64,000 nucleotides of DNA from Lyophyllum atratum (lineage: Eukaryota > Basidiomycota > Agaricomycetes > Agaricales > Lyophyllaceae): the NCBI GenBank assembly GCA_014905825.1, contig JACGCN010000001.1:744001-808000 (forward strand). The letters run 5' to 3'. The notes beneath the pieces are model-generated. The model was not told the DNA's origin, did not search any database, and was given only the letters and a program-made list of their open reading frames with translations. Below are positions 1 to 12,130 of this stretch, in pieces; position 1 is the stretch's first letter; every line of letters starts with the position of its first letter. The position numbers and the translations under genes were made by a program.

Positions 1-226
1 GTGAGACGGAGAGCACCTGTTCCACATGGGGCGTTGGGCCGCCCTGGAGCAGAATCGCGAAACATATTAGAGAATTGCCAGAAAGGGAAGGCGTTGTATC
101 ACACCTGGGACCAGTATGGGTTCTGCGGCTATGATATGTCAATGAAAGGGCAAACCTCCGACAATTGATGACCTACAGGAAGCGAATGACTGGTTCCAGG
201 CTAGGAAAGACTCCTCAGTACTTACC
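1..226. other. Window edge downstream of the JmjC gene; possible further exon
   Basis: No independent gene is visible here. On the minus strand a good donor (GTAAGTAC) begins one base after the stop assigned to the JmjC gene, and an acceptor-like CCTGTAG lies near 173-179. The JmjC gene may therefore run out of the window through another exon instead of stopping at 227. The frame before the donor hits the stop, so I kept the stop. Confidence 0.3.
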
Positions 227-3200
227 TCAAAGCCAAAGGTTGAAATCACACACCGCATTGACTTTTTGTGTCATCACTGCCAGTCCATTTAGGAATATCT
301 CGGTCGCTATTCCAGGCTGTAGGAGTTGATGGAGCGGATTTTGAGGTATTTGTGGCGGTTGACTTTGGCGTAGCCATTTCACTTCGTCTTTGAGATGGTC
401 AACTTCATCGCGTAGCTGTTTGACAACGTGGTCGTGCTGTCCATCGGCTATCGGAAGGAGATGAGGGTTATTTGGAACTGACTGTGCAATATTGTGATCA
501 GGTCTATATCCTGCATTATGCATATAATGATTGTTCCATGTTGCATGATTAAGGGCCTGAGCCAAACCATCGGAGGATGTTGATTGGGGATAGGTAGAAG
601 AGGATGAAGACGATTGATATGATGTATTTGTTGGTGGTAAACGTTTTGCGGCGCGGGCGCGTCTCTTAGAAGAGGTTCTTCTTGAAATGGAGGCCAGGGA
701 GAGCATCTGTATTGCTATTTACTAGATCTCGTCTCCAAACACGCCTGGCTGTATCCTCGGCGGGGCTCGAAGGTCGACTCGCAGCCGCAGGAAAAGCTTC
801 AGGTCTCATGTTCTGCAGTCTTTGCGATGTCCCGCTGATTATCTCGGGAGCACATGTTGCGGTACTTGAAGCCGATGTGGAAGCAGTAGATGGTCCAAGA
901 TCGGCCCTTGGGACATCTAGAGCCCTGGAAGAACGGGGACCCCGACCGGGTGATTTGACGAATCTACCTCTTTCGACGTAGGTTCGGGTTTGAAGATTGG
1001 ACTGGAGTGGTAGCGTCGGTGATTGTAGAATGAGGGATCGCGGGAGAGATTATGGTAGAGGTTGTGAAAAGTTCTGTATCGGGGGCAGCGCTGGAGTCTT
1101 TCATCGAGATCGCGTCCTCGGTTGTAATGGTCGGTGAGCAAGTCAGATCTACCTACAATGCAACGATAAGGACGACACATCGGGTTCATACAAATTTAAG
1201 AATACCTGCATCGTTACGCACGTTTGTTGAGTGTCCAACGCTCCAACGCTCAACATCTGGGGCTCATCGCTGACCGACTGTGCATTGTTGCGACCATCAG
1301 GATGACGCAACGAGATTACTAAAAGTCAGATTACCTGTACGCTCGTGCTCTCCTGTGGAGCGCTGAGGGACCGACTATCGATAGTACTCGATGGTGATCT
1401 CGATGGGCGCTTGACCTTATGAGCTGGGATCTCAATATAGTCCAGAAGTATACGTTTGCGTTTGTGCGAGGTTGAATTGGGTAGAGGTGTCTGTCTTGCG
1501 GTTGCGAGTGTGCCGGGAGAGTCCGCTTGAGGAAGTGTCGACGGTGGCAGTGAAGTGGTGATGGGCGAATCTGGTATTAGTGCATCTGACAGTGATGGAT
1601 CGTCGGGCAGTTCTTCATCCTGGTCAGGTGCCATCTGTAATCAGACGCGTCAAGTTTGAAATCCCATGCGCTAAAGACTCAGACGAAATCTTGCACTTAC
1701 ATGAAGTATGCGTGCATTCTTGTCGTACCAACCCAACCTCATAAATCGAGAATTGATAGGTTGGCATGTTACATACTCCAATGCAAGGTGAGCACGCTGC
1801 TGACTGAGGTTTGGTTTGTTCCCGTTCTTCTGGCTCAGTAAGAAATCCTCACGCCCTTCTTCAAAAATACCCTTAGACGTAAGATGCCCCTGATGATGGG
1901 TTTCGTGCAATGAATCAGAGAAATGGTTCAGCAAGGCGTCGGCGGCATGAAGCTTTTGCGACATCAGAAGATGTGTAAAGCATTTAGCATGGTGGCACTT
2001 TTTGCAAGTCAGAGCCCAGGAGGAAGGGACCTGGTGGCTCGGAGTGTTCCCTTTCGGGAGGGTACAGACTTTGCTATCCCTCTAGAGAAGTAGGAGAGAT
2101 TAATGAGACGCTCAGAAAGTATTGATATGTGACAACCTTCCCCTTGCGGGCCTGTTCCAGAAGACATGCTGCTATAAATGTCCCCCTTCCAGAACTGAGT
2201 GTACTGAAAAGGAAAGGGTCAGATTCCAAAAGCAGAAATATATAGTCACTGACGAAGTTTGCATCGGAGAGAACAAGTCGGTATGCGCATTGGTGTGTGT
2301 ATTTGCAAACAATAATTCTGCGGCCTTATTGCGAATGGACAGCAATTGTCCAAAAGGACGACACTGGATTGGTTCCATTGTGGTGCATTTGCAACTTCTT
2401 CCTTCGACGTAACATCCAGCACAGAGAACAAAGCCGTCCCCATGCATAACTTTGGGGTCCCCTGAGGCATCCGACGGAACGCAGTTGAGACATTCGAAGA
2501 AACTTTGAAAGATGTCCGCGCCGCAAAAGTCGCACGTAACATGGACATCACCACTTCCAATGTAGTCGGAGGCAGCGTCGTTCAAATCGGAGGAAGCTGG
2601 TGGTGACGGTGATCTGGATGAAAGACAATGCATCTTGCCATGATCTGGAGAATATTCCTCAACGAGAATAGCGTCGAAGAGCTTAAGGAGGGTTTTCGTG
2701 CTTGCAAGCACATTATCGTTCTTTTTTCCCGTAAGTAAGAGGTGACTGTGTATGTCACGGCGACGTAAGTTCGCTAAGTCATTTATCTTTTGACGAAAGG
2801 TGTGGTAGATGGTGTATTTGACGCGGTAAGTCTCCGTCCGACACACCCTAAAATCGGACGAATAAGACTTTCCCCTTGCCGATAGCTTAAAAATGGACTG
2901 CTACACACCTTCGGTAAATAGGAAGCTCATGATAGTAAGCCGTTTCAAGTCCTTTCAGAGTCATTCTTGACCACGAAGTCTTGATGGTAAGCCCGCCATT
3001 GTTCACTACCTGATGACAACTTCTCGGAGGAACTAACACTAAGTCGCCCAACTGTTGCTCCCCAATAAAAACTTCAAAGGGTGCTTTGGCAAGCTGCTCC
3101 ACGGTGATGACATGGGTCTCGTGGTCCAATTCCTGCTCTAGCTTCTGAAAATATTTGGATGCTTCCGGCGCGTCCGAGCTCCTAGTCATGAACCAAAATG

Positions 3201-4112
3201 ACGACCCGTCATTCTCCGTATAGCACATGAGATTCTGGCCAGAGGATGCACAAAGATCCTTATGGCACGGGGTAAAGGTATCACCAATACCAAGATAGCA
3301 CATCAAGGTCTCGACGCCCGACTGAATGTTTAATTAGATTTATTTCGAAAACACTCACAAGGGAACTAACCGATAAAAGGTCTTCAGGATGATTTGGCGT
3401 GAGGGAAGACGGAATGACTCCCGATTCGTGAAGCCATTTATTCCATTCTTGAGGACATTCAGCATCCTTGCCGTATAATCGCTCCTGTTCTGAACATGGA
3501 CGATGAGCTTTTCATGTGGATGGTTGAGTGCAGGTTTTCGCACCGCCAGGGGACGTGAACTTGGGGGAAGCACGAGCTTTTTCAATGAACTCGGAAAGGG
3601 GTATCGTCTTGTCGGACCAGTCATTGACATTTCGGACGCTAATATCTTGAAAGGCGTCAGTCAAATTCGAAAAGAGTGTTGAAGCACTCACCCTTTGCAC
3701 CGTGTGTCATCAACCAGTTCGGGTGAAATGCATCCCTGGGCCAGTCGGGATGGTGATGAAGGCCCTCGATGATCAGGGGCTGCCCTTCCCGTTCATATTT
3801 AATAATCTCTCTTGCCAAAGAAGAAGAAACCCGAGGAATAGCGCGAAACCGTTTGCCGGCATCAAGAATATGCTTTAGAGACCAGCTCTTGGTTGAAACC
3901 GTGGATGTCGGATAGTTGGGAGTGGGTTCCGCGACATTGTGCATGTCGTGGATAGTCAGTAACGACGCGTCGCTTGTCGAAGTCGATGCCTCAAGACATT
4001 GACAATCGCAAGGGTGTTGAGTTTCTGGCACGTGATGCGGTCGGCGATCTCCCCAGTTTGGACCAGCGGCCATGAGCTTCTTCCTTCGTTCCTCGACGCC
4101 CATGGTGAGCAA
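227..4112 (-). CDS. JmjC-domain protein (putative histone demethylase) with cysteine clusters and disordered tail
   Basis: Likely an Fe(II)/2-oxoglutarate-dependent chromatin demethylase. The first exon starts at 4112 (ATG; a second in-frame ATG follows at 4103). A 46-nt intron precedes an exon around 3660. The JmjC core at about 3480-2900 carries LYGKDAECPQEW, LMCYLGIGDTFTPCHKD (the HxD iron ligands) and PRSCHQVVNNGG (distal histidine). Next comes CDFCGADIF...ECLNC...CAGCYVEG (about 2550-2380), a zinc-binding pattern, then after a further intron CKKCHHAKC (about 2010-1985). Splice sites at 1701/1634 and 1339 join downstream exons rich in Ser, Pro and Lys, ending in a short heptad segment (LRDEVDHLKDEVKWLRQ). 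The JmjC call is firm; that everything down to 227 is one gene is inferred from donor and acceptor sites. Two joins in the tail (about 975 and 690) need a +1 shift or an unseen intron. Confidence 0.75.
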
Positions 4113-4702
4113 GAAGGTGTAAAGTGTAGTGCGAGGTTCGACAACGGAGGGATCCTTCGTTTATAATATCGTCTGATCGACGTCGGGTGAAAAATTGGAA
4201 CGTGTTACAACTATGTTTGAAGTTTGAACTATGTACAGCACATGCCGAAACACTTTGAGGATGGGCGTCAATCTGTCGGATTGTGACCTGCAGCTGCATA
4301 GCCTGACTTGCAGGGACTGCCTCAAGTCTACAGTCATGCTACTTTGTTCGTTATCTCTACGCCCCATCTTCGGACTCAATTACCCTCTATTTTTGGCGAA
4401 AATGTATTTTTTCCGTGCCTGGGATCGATGAACACTTGTCTCTTCTATGTACATTGCTGTGTACAGAAAGGAGAAACGACTGTACGACTGGTGGTGCCTG
4501 TCTAGGAGAGACTATTTGTGTGCTCCGACTGTGGCGATGAAGTTCAGGCTCCAGAGTTCTTTTGGACAAGGGTGGGAACAGCTGGAGATCACACCAGTGT
4601 GTTTCTCCTTCTTCACTGTCAGAGTCCTCGCCCTCTTCCGTCGACTTCGGGAGCGTCTAAAGAAGCCTCGACTCAGCCACTGCTTGTCAATCTCCTACCC
4701 CT
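4113..4702. other. Divergent intergenic region, JmjC gene / RING gene
   Basis: About 590 bp between two divergently transcribed genes, presumably both promoters and 5' leaders. Short open frames on either strand have no recognisable protein features. No repeat or RNA gene was seen. Confidence 0.5.
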
Positions 4703-6316
4703 ATGTCGGTTGTATCAGGTTCTCAGCCCGATTATGGCTTCTGGGAGTTTGCTAACTGTGGACGATGCCAACTTCCCTTCCAATCGACTTCTGGCGCGAC
4801 TGTACCGTTTTGGCTCACGGAGTGTGGGCACATGGTGTGCAACAACCATCTGAGTATGCTTCTCACCTAAGATTCACGTTGAAGCTGCGAGTAACGCGGT
4901 TCCGAAGATGCAGACCAAAGTTGTAGCATTTGCGGAGCACCTGGTATTCAATTGGTGCCTTTGCAGCGCGAGGTTCGTGTCTTTCATGGCACCCATTCTT
5001 GACATTCACCCGGACAGATGGAGGCACCGATGTCGGAATGGTTCCAGTCAGTTCCCATGTGTTTGGATGCTGTTGCCAACGCAGCCAAGGTAAGCCTAGT
5101 CCTTACTCGTAACGCAATCAGCTCATGTCATGAATACTTCCTACATAGTTCCAGCATGAAACAATGGCATCGCAGATCCGTTACTACAGGTCTCGCCATC
5201 AACAGCAACGCGTGTTCATTGATCGCCTCAAACATGACATCGGAGAACTGAAGAAGTACAATACGCATTGGTGCCATCCTGCACCTTCTTTTTCTGGTAC
5301 ACTAACGTACATTTAGGGATAACGGACGTCTGAACAACGAGAATAATCAACTCTTGGAGCAGTTTGGAGGTCGCGACCCGTACTTCGGAAGAGCTTATAA
5401 GAACCCAGAATCGGAACGGCCTGATGTAGTGAACTCGAATGGCAAACGTCCACGGACTGGAGCTCATCCGTGAGCTCAAGGCGAGGGCAACGCAAAGATT
5501 TGCTAATTGTTCGCAGCTATGATCTTCGTCAAGGGGCGCAAGCAACTTCCAGTCCGCGATCCAATGTCACCCCGCTAGGCCCCAATCGACTAACACTCCC
5601 TCATGGCCAACCAGCCCCTAACCTTTCCTCCAGCACGGCGGACGAGCACAACGGCCCTTCATCGCATGCGGGTCCTTCACGGCATGGCGCTGTCGTATCT
5701 CAAATGCAACATCGCCCTGCGAGCGGATTCATCGAGTAGGTTTTATCGTTCTTCCGATACAGCACCGAACGCATATATTCACTCATATAGCAAATACGCT
5801 TATATTCCTTCCACAACACCGCAATTCCGGCCTCAACAACTCACGCATACTCAGGCTGCTCCTCAGACATTTAAACGAAGCAAGCCACCTCAAGAGCAAC
5901 CACAGGCACGATCTCAACTACCGCTACTTCAAAACCAAGATCATCGAAGCATGCCGCCCCCACCCACTCCCGCAAGATTCAAGGCAGCCCAAGCATCGGT
6001 AACACCGGGTTCCTCCGCAAACCAATTTTCCCGTCCAAGTCAGATGGTGGTACCGCCGCAAGCGCATCCCGGGCAGCAACAGCATCGGGCTGTGGAGACC
6101 TTTTCACATGCGATACGACAACAGCCGTCTAGGACTTCACACAACGCGCAAAGCAACGTCCGCGACACTGCTAACCGCAACGCAAATCATAACCTTGTCA
6201 ATCTCATACCTGGAACAAATCGATCCTTCTCCACGGTTCAGCACTTTGTACCTCCATCGTCCGCAGCTCGGACACCGTCAATGGGCAACGGGCCTCAACG
6301 GTTTTTCCCATCGTGA
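4703..6316 (+). CDS. RING-finger coiled-coil protein, Zip3/HEI10/RNF212-like
   Basis: Probable SUMO or ubiquitin E3 ligase of the meiotic crossover-designation type. Seven exons follow from clean GT-AG sites: 4703-4853, 4908-4972, 5018-5089, 5149-5255, 5317-5469, 5517-5735 and 5791-6316. The N-terminus holds a RING: CGRC, then CGHMVCNNHL, then CSICG, with PLQRE after it. A coiled coil follows (SQIRYYRSRHQQQRVFIDRL through NNENNQLLEQFGG). The last 250 or so residues are a Pro/Gln/Ser-rich disordered tail. RING plus coiled coil plus disordered Ser-rich tail is the architecture of Zip3, HEI10 and RNF212, which mark crossover sites on the synaptonemal complex; the family call is inference. A coding-like stretch continues in another frame after the stop (6318-6420), so the true C-terminus may be longer. 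Confidence 0.65.
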
Positions 6317-6755
6317 GTCAGGATTGGAGAGCGCCTTCTCGTTCCCAAAGCCTCGATTTTGGTGGCGGAGGACAAATGCCTCTGGTGAATTGTTGTGGTC
6401 AGGGTCCAGGAGGATATATTTAGCTCAGGTTCCGTGCCACCTGTCGGGTGTTCGTATATTACTATTAGATTTCCCATATTGAAGTCTTGAGGTCTCAATC
6501 TACCCTAGCTTGTGAGATCTCTCGTGAACGAGGCGGGTTTTACACACGGCAGCGTCTGACCGCAAGAAACTGCGCAAGGCTTGGGCGCCATATGCATCAT
6601 GCATGGAGGCAGTGCCACCCTTGTAACTGCGTTTTCCATAACAAGTAACCGTCGACAACTGCGTCACAACCACTTTCTTCTGACACTTCCATCGTTTCCT
6701 CGAGGCCCTGGGGTCCTCCTCTTTCTTTACCTACTCAACCCATTATTAGCATATA
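6317..6755. other. Intergenic region, RING gene / LEA-2 gene
   Basis: About 440 bp. The first 100 bp may still be coding (see the RING gene). The rest is the presumed 3' end of that gene and the promoter of the LEA-2 gene, with a pyrimidine-rich tract just before its ATG. No RNA gene or repeat was seen. Confidence 0.45.
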
Positions 6756-8154
6756 ATGGCCTACCGAGACCCGTATGCTGAACAGCCTGGACGTCTGCAG
6801 GATCAACCCCGGTACAGCGAGTCCTCTCCGGATTACAACCCTTACTCAACATCACCACCACACCAAACATACGAGCAAGGAGGAGTCGGACCCTCTTATG
6901 ACGCATATGGATCTGCATATAGAGATGAACCGCAATACGACCGTCAATACCCTCCGGAACGCTCACAGACGATGCGCACACATACAAGCGCCGCTAACCC
7001 AGGCTTGAAGCCTTTGGGCACCAAAGAGACCAACGTCGAGACTGGAGGATTTCCACGGGAGGAGAAGTACGTCTCCAGGTTCTTCTGCAATGGGGGACGT
7101 ACTCACATACTCTCACCCGTTCTCTAAGAACTGCACGGACGTTGAGAAACTACCGATATGATCACCAAGGGGCTCTATGGACAAAAGTAAGCTCTTATTA
7201 TCACCCAACCCATTTGTTGTAACGCCGATTCTCTGAAGGGTGGACGTGGCCGGTGTTTTGGGCGAGTCTGCTGTTGCACTTTAATGATCGCAGTGCTGCT
7301 GTTCGTCAGCATAATCCTGGCCCTCGCCTTGGTAAACCTCTACTTCATTTACATCCCACAACCTAATGAACCCGCGTTCTCATAGTGGATAAGCCCCCCG
7401 AATATTACCATCGGCGACGTAAACACGGTGTCCAAGGGAGGCAGCGCTGTCAGTGAATGATATTGTTTGTCAACCCACCTTCTGATCACAGATGTGCCCA
7501 CAGATCCAGCTGATTGAAAACGGGATATCAGTCAACCTGGGCATCAACATAACGTAGGACGTCCGCTTGGTATGCAGTCGGACTGGCTGATCGTTACATC
7601 TCTAGCGTCAACAACCCGAATTACTTTGCCGTCAACTTCAAACAAATAAAAGCCGAGGTAAGTCTGCTGCTCTCCAGCTTTCGCCATAATCCTTATCTGC
7701 TGTCAGATCTTCTACCCAATCAATGGCGAGAAACCCCAAATCGGACAGGGCATCTCCAACAACGTGGTATTCCGCGCGAACCACCTCACGAACTGGACAT
7801 TCCCGTTCGCCATCAACTACAGAACGACGGATGACCCGCAAAGGTTGATCCTCCAAGACTTGGCTGGCAAGTGCGGCGTTGGTGGCCCCAAGAGCAACAT
7901 CAATGTAGACTACAGGATTACAGTAGGTCCCCATCATTTGCACGCCCTCGAAAACGCGGCTTATGAGACGTCATGTAGCTTGGATTGCGAATACTGTTCA
8001 TCACCGTGTCGCCTGTAGTTGCGAACTCGTTGAGCTTCATGTGTCCTCTAGATCCTGCGGATATCGCGGTTCGTATCTATGTCCTTCTCATTTAGGTTGC
8101 AACTGATGAATCATTTCGCAGCCATTACTCAAGAGCGCTGGGCTAGGAGCTTGA
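6756..8154 (+). CDS. LEA-2 (WHy) domain single-pass membrane protein
   Basis: Exon 1 (6756-7066) encodes a Tyr/Pro-rich cytoplasmic tail (MAYRDPYAEQPGRLQDQPRY). Exon 2 starts at 7130 (TARTLRNYRYDHQGALW). A transmembrane segment follows (CCCTLMIAVLLFVSIILALAL, about 7265-7330 across an exon). The extracytoplasmic LEA-2 beta-sandwich runs through IQLIENGISVNLGINITVNN, YFAVNFKQIKAEIFYPI and a late exon read as LGLRILFITVSPVVANSLSF followed by MCPLDPADI. The final exon ends PLLKSAGLGA and stops at 8152-8154. Small conserved-spacing introns separate the exons. The family is widespread in fungi and is linked to vacuolar or plasma membranes; the molecular role here is not known. The unprocessed frame after 7923 is misleading because an intron ends at the TAG near 7978. 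Confidence 0.8.
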
Positions 8155-8384
8155 GTAGAGGCGAGCATATGATGATGACTAGTTTGCTCTCATCTTTTAC
8201 GATCTACGACTAGCGCTTGGACTTGTCACAATATTTATGGACTATGGATACTCTATTTTATTACAAGGAGCTAGTAGTATGATGACGATGACGTCATGCC
8301 ATTGAAGCAATTACACTCGGTACCTGCATACAAAATGACACCAGGCTGCGTATTGATTAATATTGATTGCTCAGTCCTAGAGCG

Positions 8385-10208
8385 ATGGCTGCAGACCTCA
8401 CCAAGTTGATTCCACCAACGCATCTCCCCCAACAAGATAAAGTAACCGTCTTTGACCACCTACTTTGCAGGCTTGCTTCTTACAGGAACACTGTCGAGCT
8501 ATATGCAGAAACGGAGTGCTTGCTCTCCTCGCTTTCAGCGATAGAGGCTGAGAGTCGTCGCGATCAATTTCATCGGGAAATCGAGCGCTGGGCCGGGACA
8601 TTACTCGAGAAGGCGTGGATCACTTGTGATGGATCGGAGGTGGGAGGTATGTACTCACTCCAGTCCATACAGTAGCTTGGGCTAACTATAAATGAAGATT
8701 GTCCGACACTTGAAAAGTACACGGATACATCGACAGGGAAACTCCCAAAACTGCCCCAGCCTGAGGACCTCACAAAAATCCTGAACAGTATTCTATTTCT
8801 ACACCTCACGTCTGCAAAACATTATTCAGCTAGAACTCGTTCTTTCCTTTCTGCATTTGGATACCTCGACGAAGAAGCCATTGTCTCCACCTTAAAAAAC
8901 CCTGAGCGGGCCATTGACGAGGCACAAGCGAAGGCCAAGGTAGCCACATCAGAACACGCAGAACGAGGGAAGGTCTTGCGTGCAGTGGGAATGGGGCTAG
9001 GTGCGGTCGCGGGCGGCGTGCTTATTGGTGTCACAGGCGGCCTGGCCGCACCCCTGGTCGGGGCTGGAGTCACCACGATTCTCGCTTGGTTGGGAGTAGG
9101 GGGCACTGCGGTAGGGTTAATTGCCAGCGGCCTAGCAGGCTCCTCGGTCGTATGTGGCGCGTTGTTCGGAGTATACGGTGCTCGGTCCACTGCAAACATG
9201 GTAGAGCGGCATACGAGAGAGATACGGGATTTGGCACTCTTGCCTGTTCGGGAAATCCAAGGTGATGAGACGCTTGGTGTGAGGTTGTGTGTTAGCGGGT
9301 GGTTATCCTGCAGAGAAGACGTGACAGCGCCCTGGACCGTATTTGGCGGTGACAACACATATGCACTTCAATGGGTAAGTGGCGTTGAGCGTGGGCTGTC
9401 GTTGATAACCAATCACGACTGGTACAGGAGGTCGAAGCATTAGAAGCATTATCGGATGCCCTTGTCACACTACTCAAAACGCACGCCATGAAATATGTGC
9501 AAGCACAAGTGATCAAACGCACAATTCTGGCGAGTCTGATGAGTTCCCTGGCACCCATAGCATGGCTGAAAATAGGGCAAATCATAGGTATGTTTTGTTT
9601 GATCATCGTCTTGACGGAGGTTGACGTACTATGAAGACAACCCTTGGATGAATGCCAAAGCACTGGCGGTGAAAGCTGGTGCTGTTCTTGGAGATCTTCT
9701 CGCCAACCATGTGTTTGGAAATCGTCCAATCACACTGACCGGATACTCTCTCGGCTCCCTCGTCATTTTCGAAGCCCTTAAATCTCTTGCTTCCCTTCCA
9801 CCAGCGGAAACTGCTCACCTTATACAGGACGTATATCTTTTTGGTACACCAGTGCCTGCAGACGTGTCGACGTGGTCTGGTATCCGCCGGTTGGTGTCGG
9901 GAAGGGTGGTGAATGGGTACTCGAGCAACGACTATGTTCTCGCGATCCTATCTCGGGCATCGGATGCAAACTGGGACGTGGCTGGCCTGCAGCCCGTTGA
10001 CGTGATGGGCATAGAAAACATTCTGTGTGAAAGTGTTGACGGCCATACGATGTGGCGGGGGATGGTTGGGAAGTGTTTACGAGATTGTCACGCGCCAGGG
10101 ATTATTTCCGACGAGGTTGACTTGCAATTGAAGGCGGTGGGGATACCAGCAGCCAAAGATAACGCAATGAGCCCAGAGGAGGCTGATCAGCTTGTAGACA
10201 GCAAGTAA
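8385..10208 (+). CDS. DUF726 family membrane alpha/beta-hydrolase (TMCO4-like)
   Basis: Four exons: 8385-8646, 8699-9374, 9428-9587 and 9637-10208. The N-terminal half is helical. A central glycine-rich hydrophobic block (VGMGLGAVAGGVLIGVTGGL to about IASGLAGSSVVCGALFGVYG) forms two or three membrane segments. The C-terminal half is the hydrolase part, with the nucleophile elbow GYSLGS at about 9738-9755 (TLTGYSLGSLVIFEALKSLA) and DVYLFGTPVP as the following strand. Domain order and length match fungal and animal DUF726 proteins; yeast members sit in the secretory pathway or ER. Substrate unknown. A 145-residue open frame on the opposite strand is a shadow. Confidence 0.85.
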
Positions 10209-10459
10209 CGTAGACTCCATGGACTAGCAAGTTAGTAGGCATTTGTTTTGCGTCTTGCTGAGATGTTCGGATGCCTGGAATACCCGTCGTGCCGAGGATG
10301 CCGTTTATATTGCAAAGGGTCACACGACGCTATCACGTGACCCACGTGCTTACTACACGTGGATGGCAGATCTGATTAATCTGGCCCTTTTGGGAAATTT
10401 CCGTCTTTTAAAATCCTTATGTCATTGGTGCAATTTACCCTTGGGTGTCCCGTCCCTTC

Positions 10460-11714
10460 ATGTCGTCTCCCACTCCCATACAGTCTTTTCTTGGAGGCAT
10501 TGGCCTTTCCCTGCCAGTTCATGCTCTGCTGCTTTTGAATGGGAACGCATTCGGTATATCTGGCTTCCTTCATCAAGCTATCCGCGGTGGAAAGGAGGCG
10601 GTTGTGGCCGTTTCTGGACTTGTCTTGGGCGGTGGATATATCGGGTTGCTGGAAGGAGGTGGGCCACAGTCATTTAAGATGGGTGTCGGCCGTCTAGCAC
10701 TTGCCGGGTTTCTCGTCGGACTGGGCTCTAAAGTAACAATTTTGCACATCGAATTTTCCCAAGAGGCCAACATCTCATAGCCTTCTCCGACAGCTTTCGA
10801 ATGGCTGCACGTCTGGGTAACCCCGTACATCCCCCGCTGCATGTTTCCTCTTTTGACATGTTCATATATGCAGTCATATGATATGTGGCGTGTCGCGCTT
10901 CTCTGTCCGGTATGTGTGGTGCTTGGGAACACTGTATCTTATCTAACGCTCAGCTTGGCTTAGTTCCATTGTGGCGACTGTCACTTTTTTCATCACTGGG
11001 GTTTTGACTGTGCAGTTGTTCCCCGGTGATCTACCTCCCACGAGAAGCATGGACTGGACACTCGGGCCGAACGGCCAGGTCCTGCTCGCAATGCAAGCAG
11101 TGGTCTCGGTGCTTCTATATTCCTGGGTACGTCATTTTATCTTGTCACGCAATTTTATAATTTTGACCTCGATGGTATGCAGGTTACGAACATTCGGAGG
11201 TCCACGGGCAAGGAAGAGTCTGCCTCATCGGAGCCGCAGTCAACTTCCCGCCTCTTGGTTTTCCTTGCTACAGGCTTCGAATTCGCACTTGCGCTACGTC
11301 TTTCCAATCTCAGCGAACCCGCCCGTGTCTTGTCTTTTCTCAGCCTTCCCTTCCGCCCCGCATTCGACCCCTCCCTCGCATTCCTCGCAGTCGGCGCCTT
11401 ACCTACCTCCATCATGTTATATAAAGACTTCCGTGGGTCAGAGAAACCTCTTCTCGGAGGACTGTGGTCAATACCCAAGGGCGGTCCGATAGACCTCCAA
11501 CTGATCGCCGGTGCAGCTCTGTTCGGAATTGGTTGGGGGCTAGCGGGTATTTGCCGTACGTCCTTCATTATTCCCTGCCATGGCCCGCTAATTTTGTCTA
11601 TCCTTAGCTGGTCCTGGACTGGTCAATCTAGGCAGAGCTTTATATAGTGGCTCAGGGGTTCTGCCTGCCGCGACTTGGGTCGCAGCGGTCGCGGCTGGGG
11701 GCTTACTTGCATGA
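10460..11714 (+). CDS. YeeE/YedE-family sulfur-compound transporter
   Basis: Polytopic membrane protein of the YeeE/YedE (thiosulfate/sulfur transport) family. Six exons: 10460-10732, 10794-10816 (only 23 nt), 10874-10909 (36 nt), 10964-11126, 11183-11555 and 11608-11714. Splicing the two tiny exons restores the family signature NGCTSGHMICGVSRFSVRS, and the C-terminal half carries the matching second signature GIGWGLAGICPGPGLVNLGR. Both have the cysteine position conserved in the family. About eight or nine hydrophobic segments are visible. Bacterial homologues import thiosulfate; fungal members are mostly uncharacterised, so transport of a reduced-sulfur species is inference. Met8, which makes the sulfite reductase cofactor, lies two genes downstream. 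Confidence 0.85.
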
Positions 11715-12130
11715 ACCGAGAAGCGGAAAAAGTAAAAAGTATACACACCATATATGGAAGAATCAGGATCAGGATCGGAGGAGGGGACACAATAAGTTAT
11801 TTGCTTATAACCTATTCATTCTTTACGCCTTGCAGGTACACACTTTCGTTTTGAAAGAGCCACCCTTGTGGCGATATTGCTGCCAAATATGTATTCGTCG
11901 TATGTGTCATATAAATACATCAGCTATGATGAGGCAGAACAACTTGAGAACAACCACTAGAGACCAGTGGCCCCATTCATTTCAGTTCCAGAGACGAGAA
12001 GTCCGCCAGAAACATACATCGCTCAACATGCACCGTGAAACGATTGTAGCAGCTCATGAACATGCTTTAGCTTTAAGCAAGATATTATACACCACCCAAG
12101 AATATAAGTTACACATATAAGGGTCCATAC
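11715..12130. other. Convergent intergenic region, YeeE-like gene / slt11
   Basis: About 415 bp between two convergent genes, expected to hold both 3' UTRs. It is AT-rich compared with its flanks. One 157-codon open frame (11647-12120) overlaps the last YeeE exon out of frame and has no protein-like composition. Nothing else is recognisable. Confidence 0.5.

Noticed and set aside
9292..9729. 145-residue open frame antisense to the DUF726 gene
   Set aside because: Shadow of a GC-rich coding exon; composition is unlike a protein and the sense strand is well explained.
11647..12120. 157-residue plus-strand open frame after the YeeE-like gene
   Set aside because: Overlaps the last YeeE exon in another frame and has random-looking composition.
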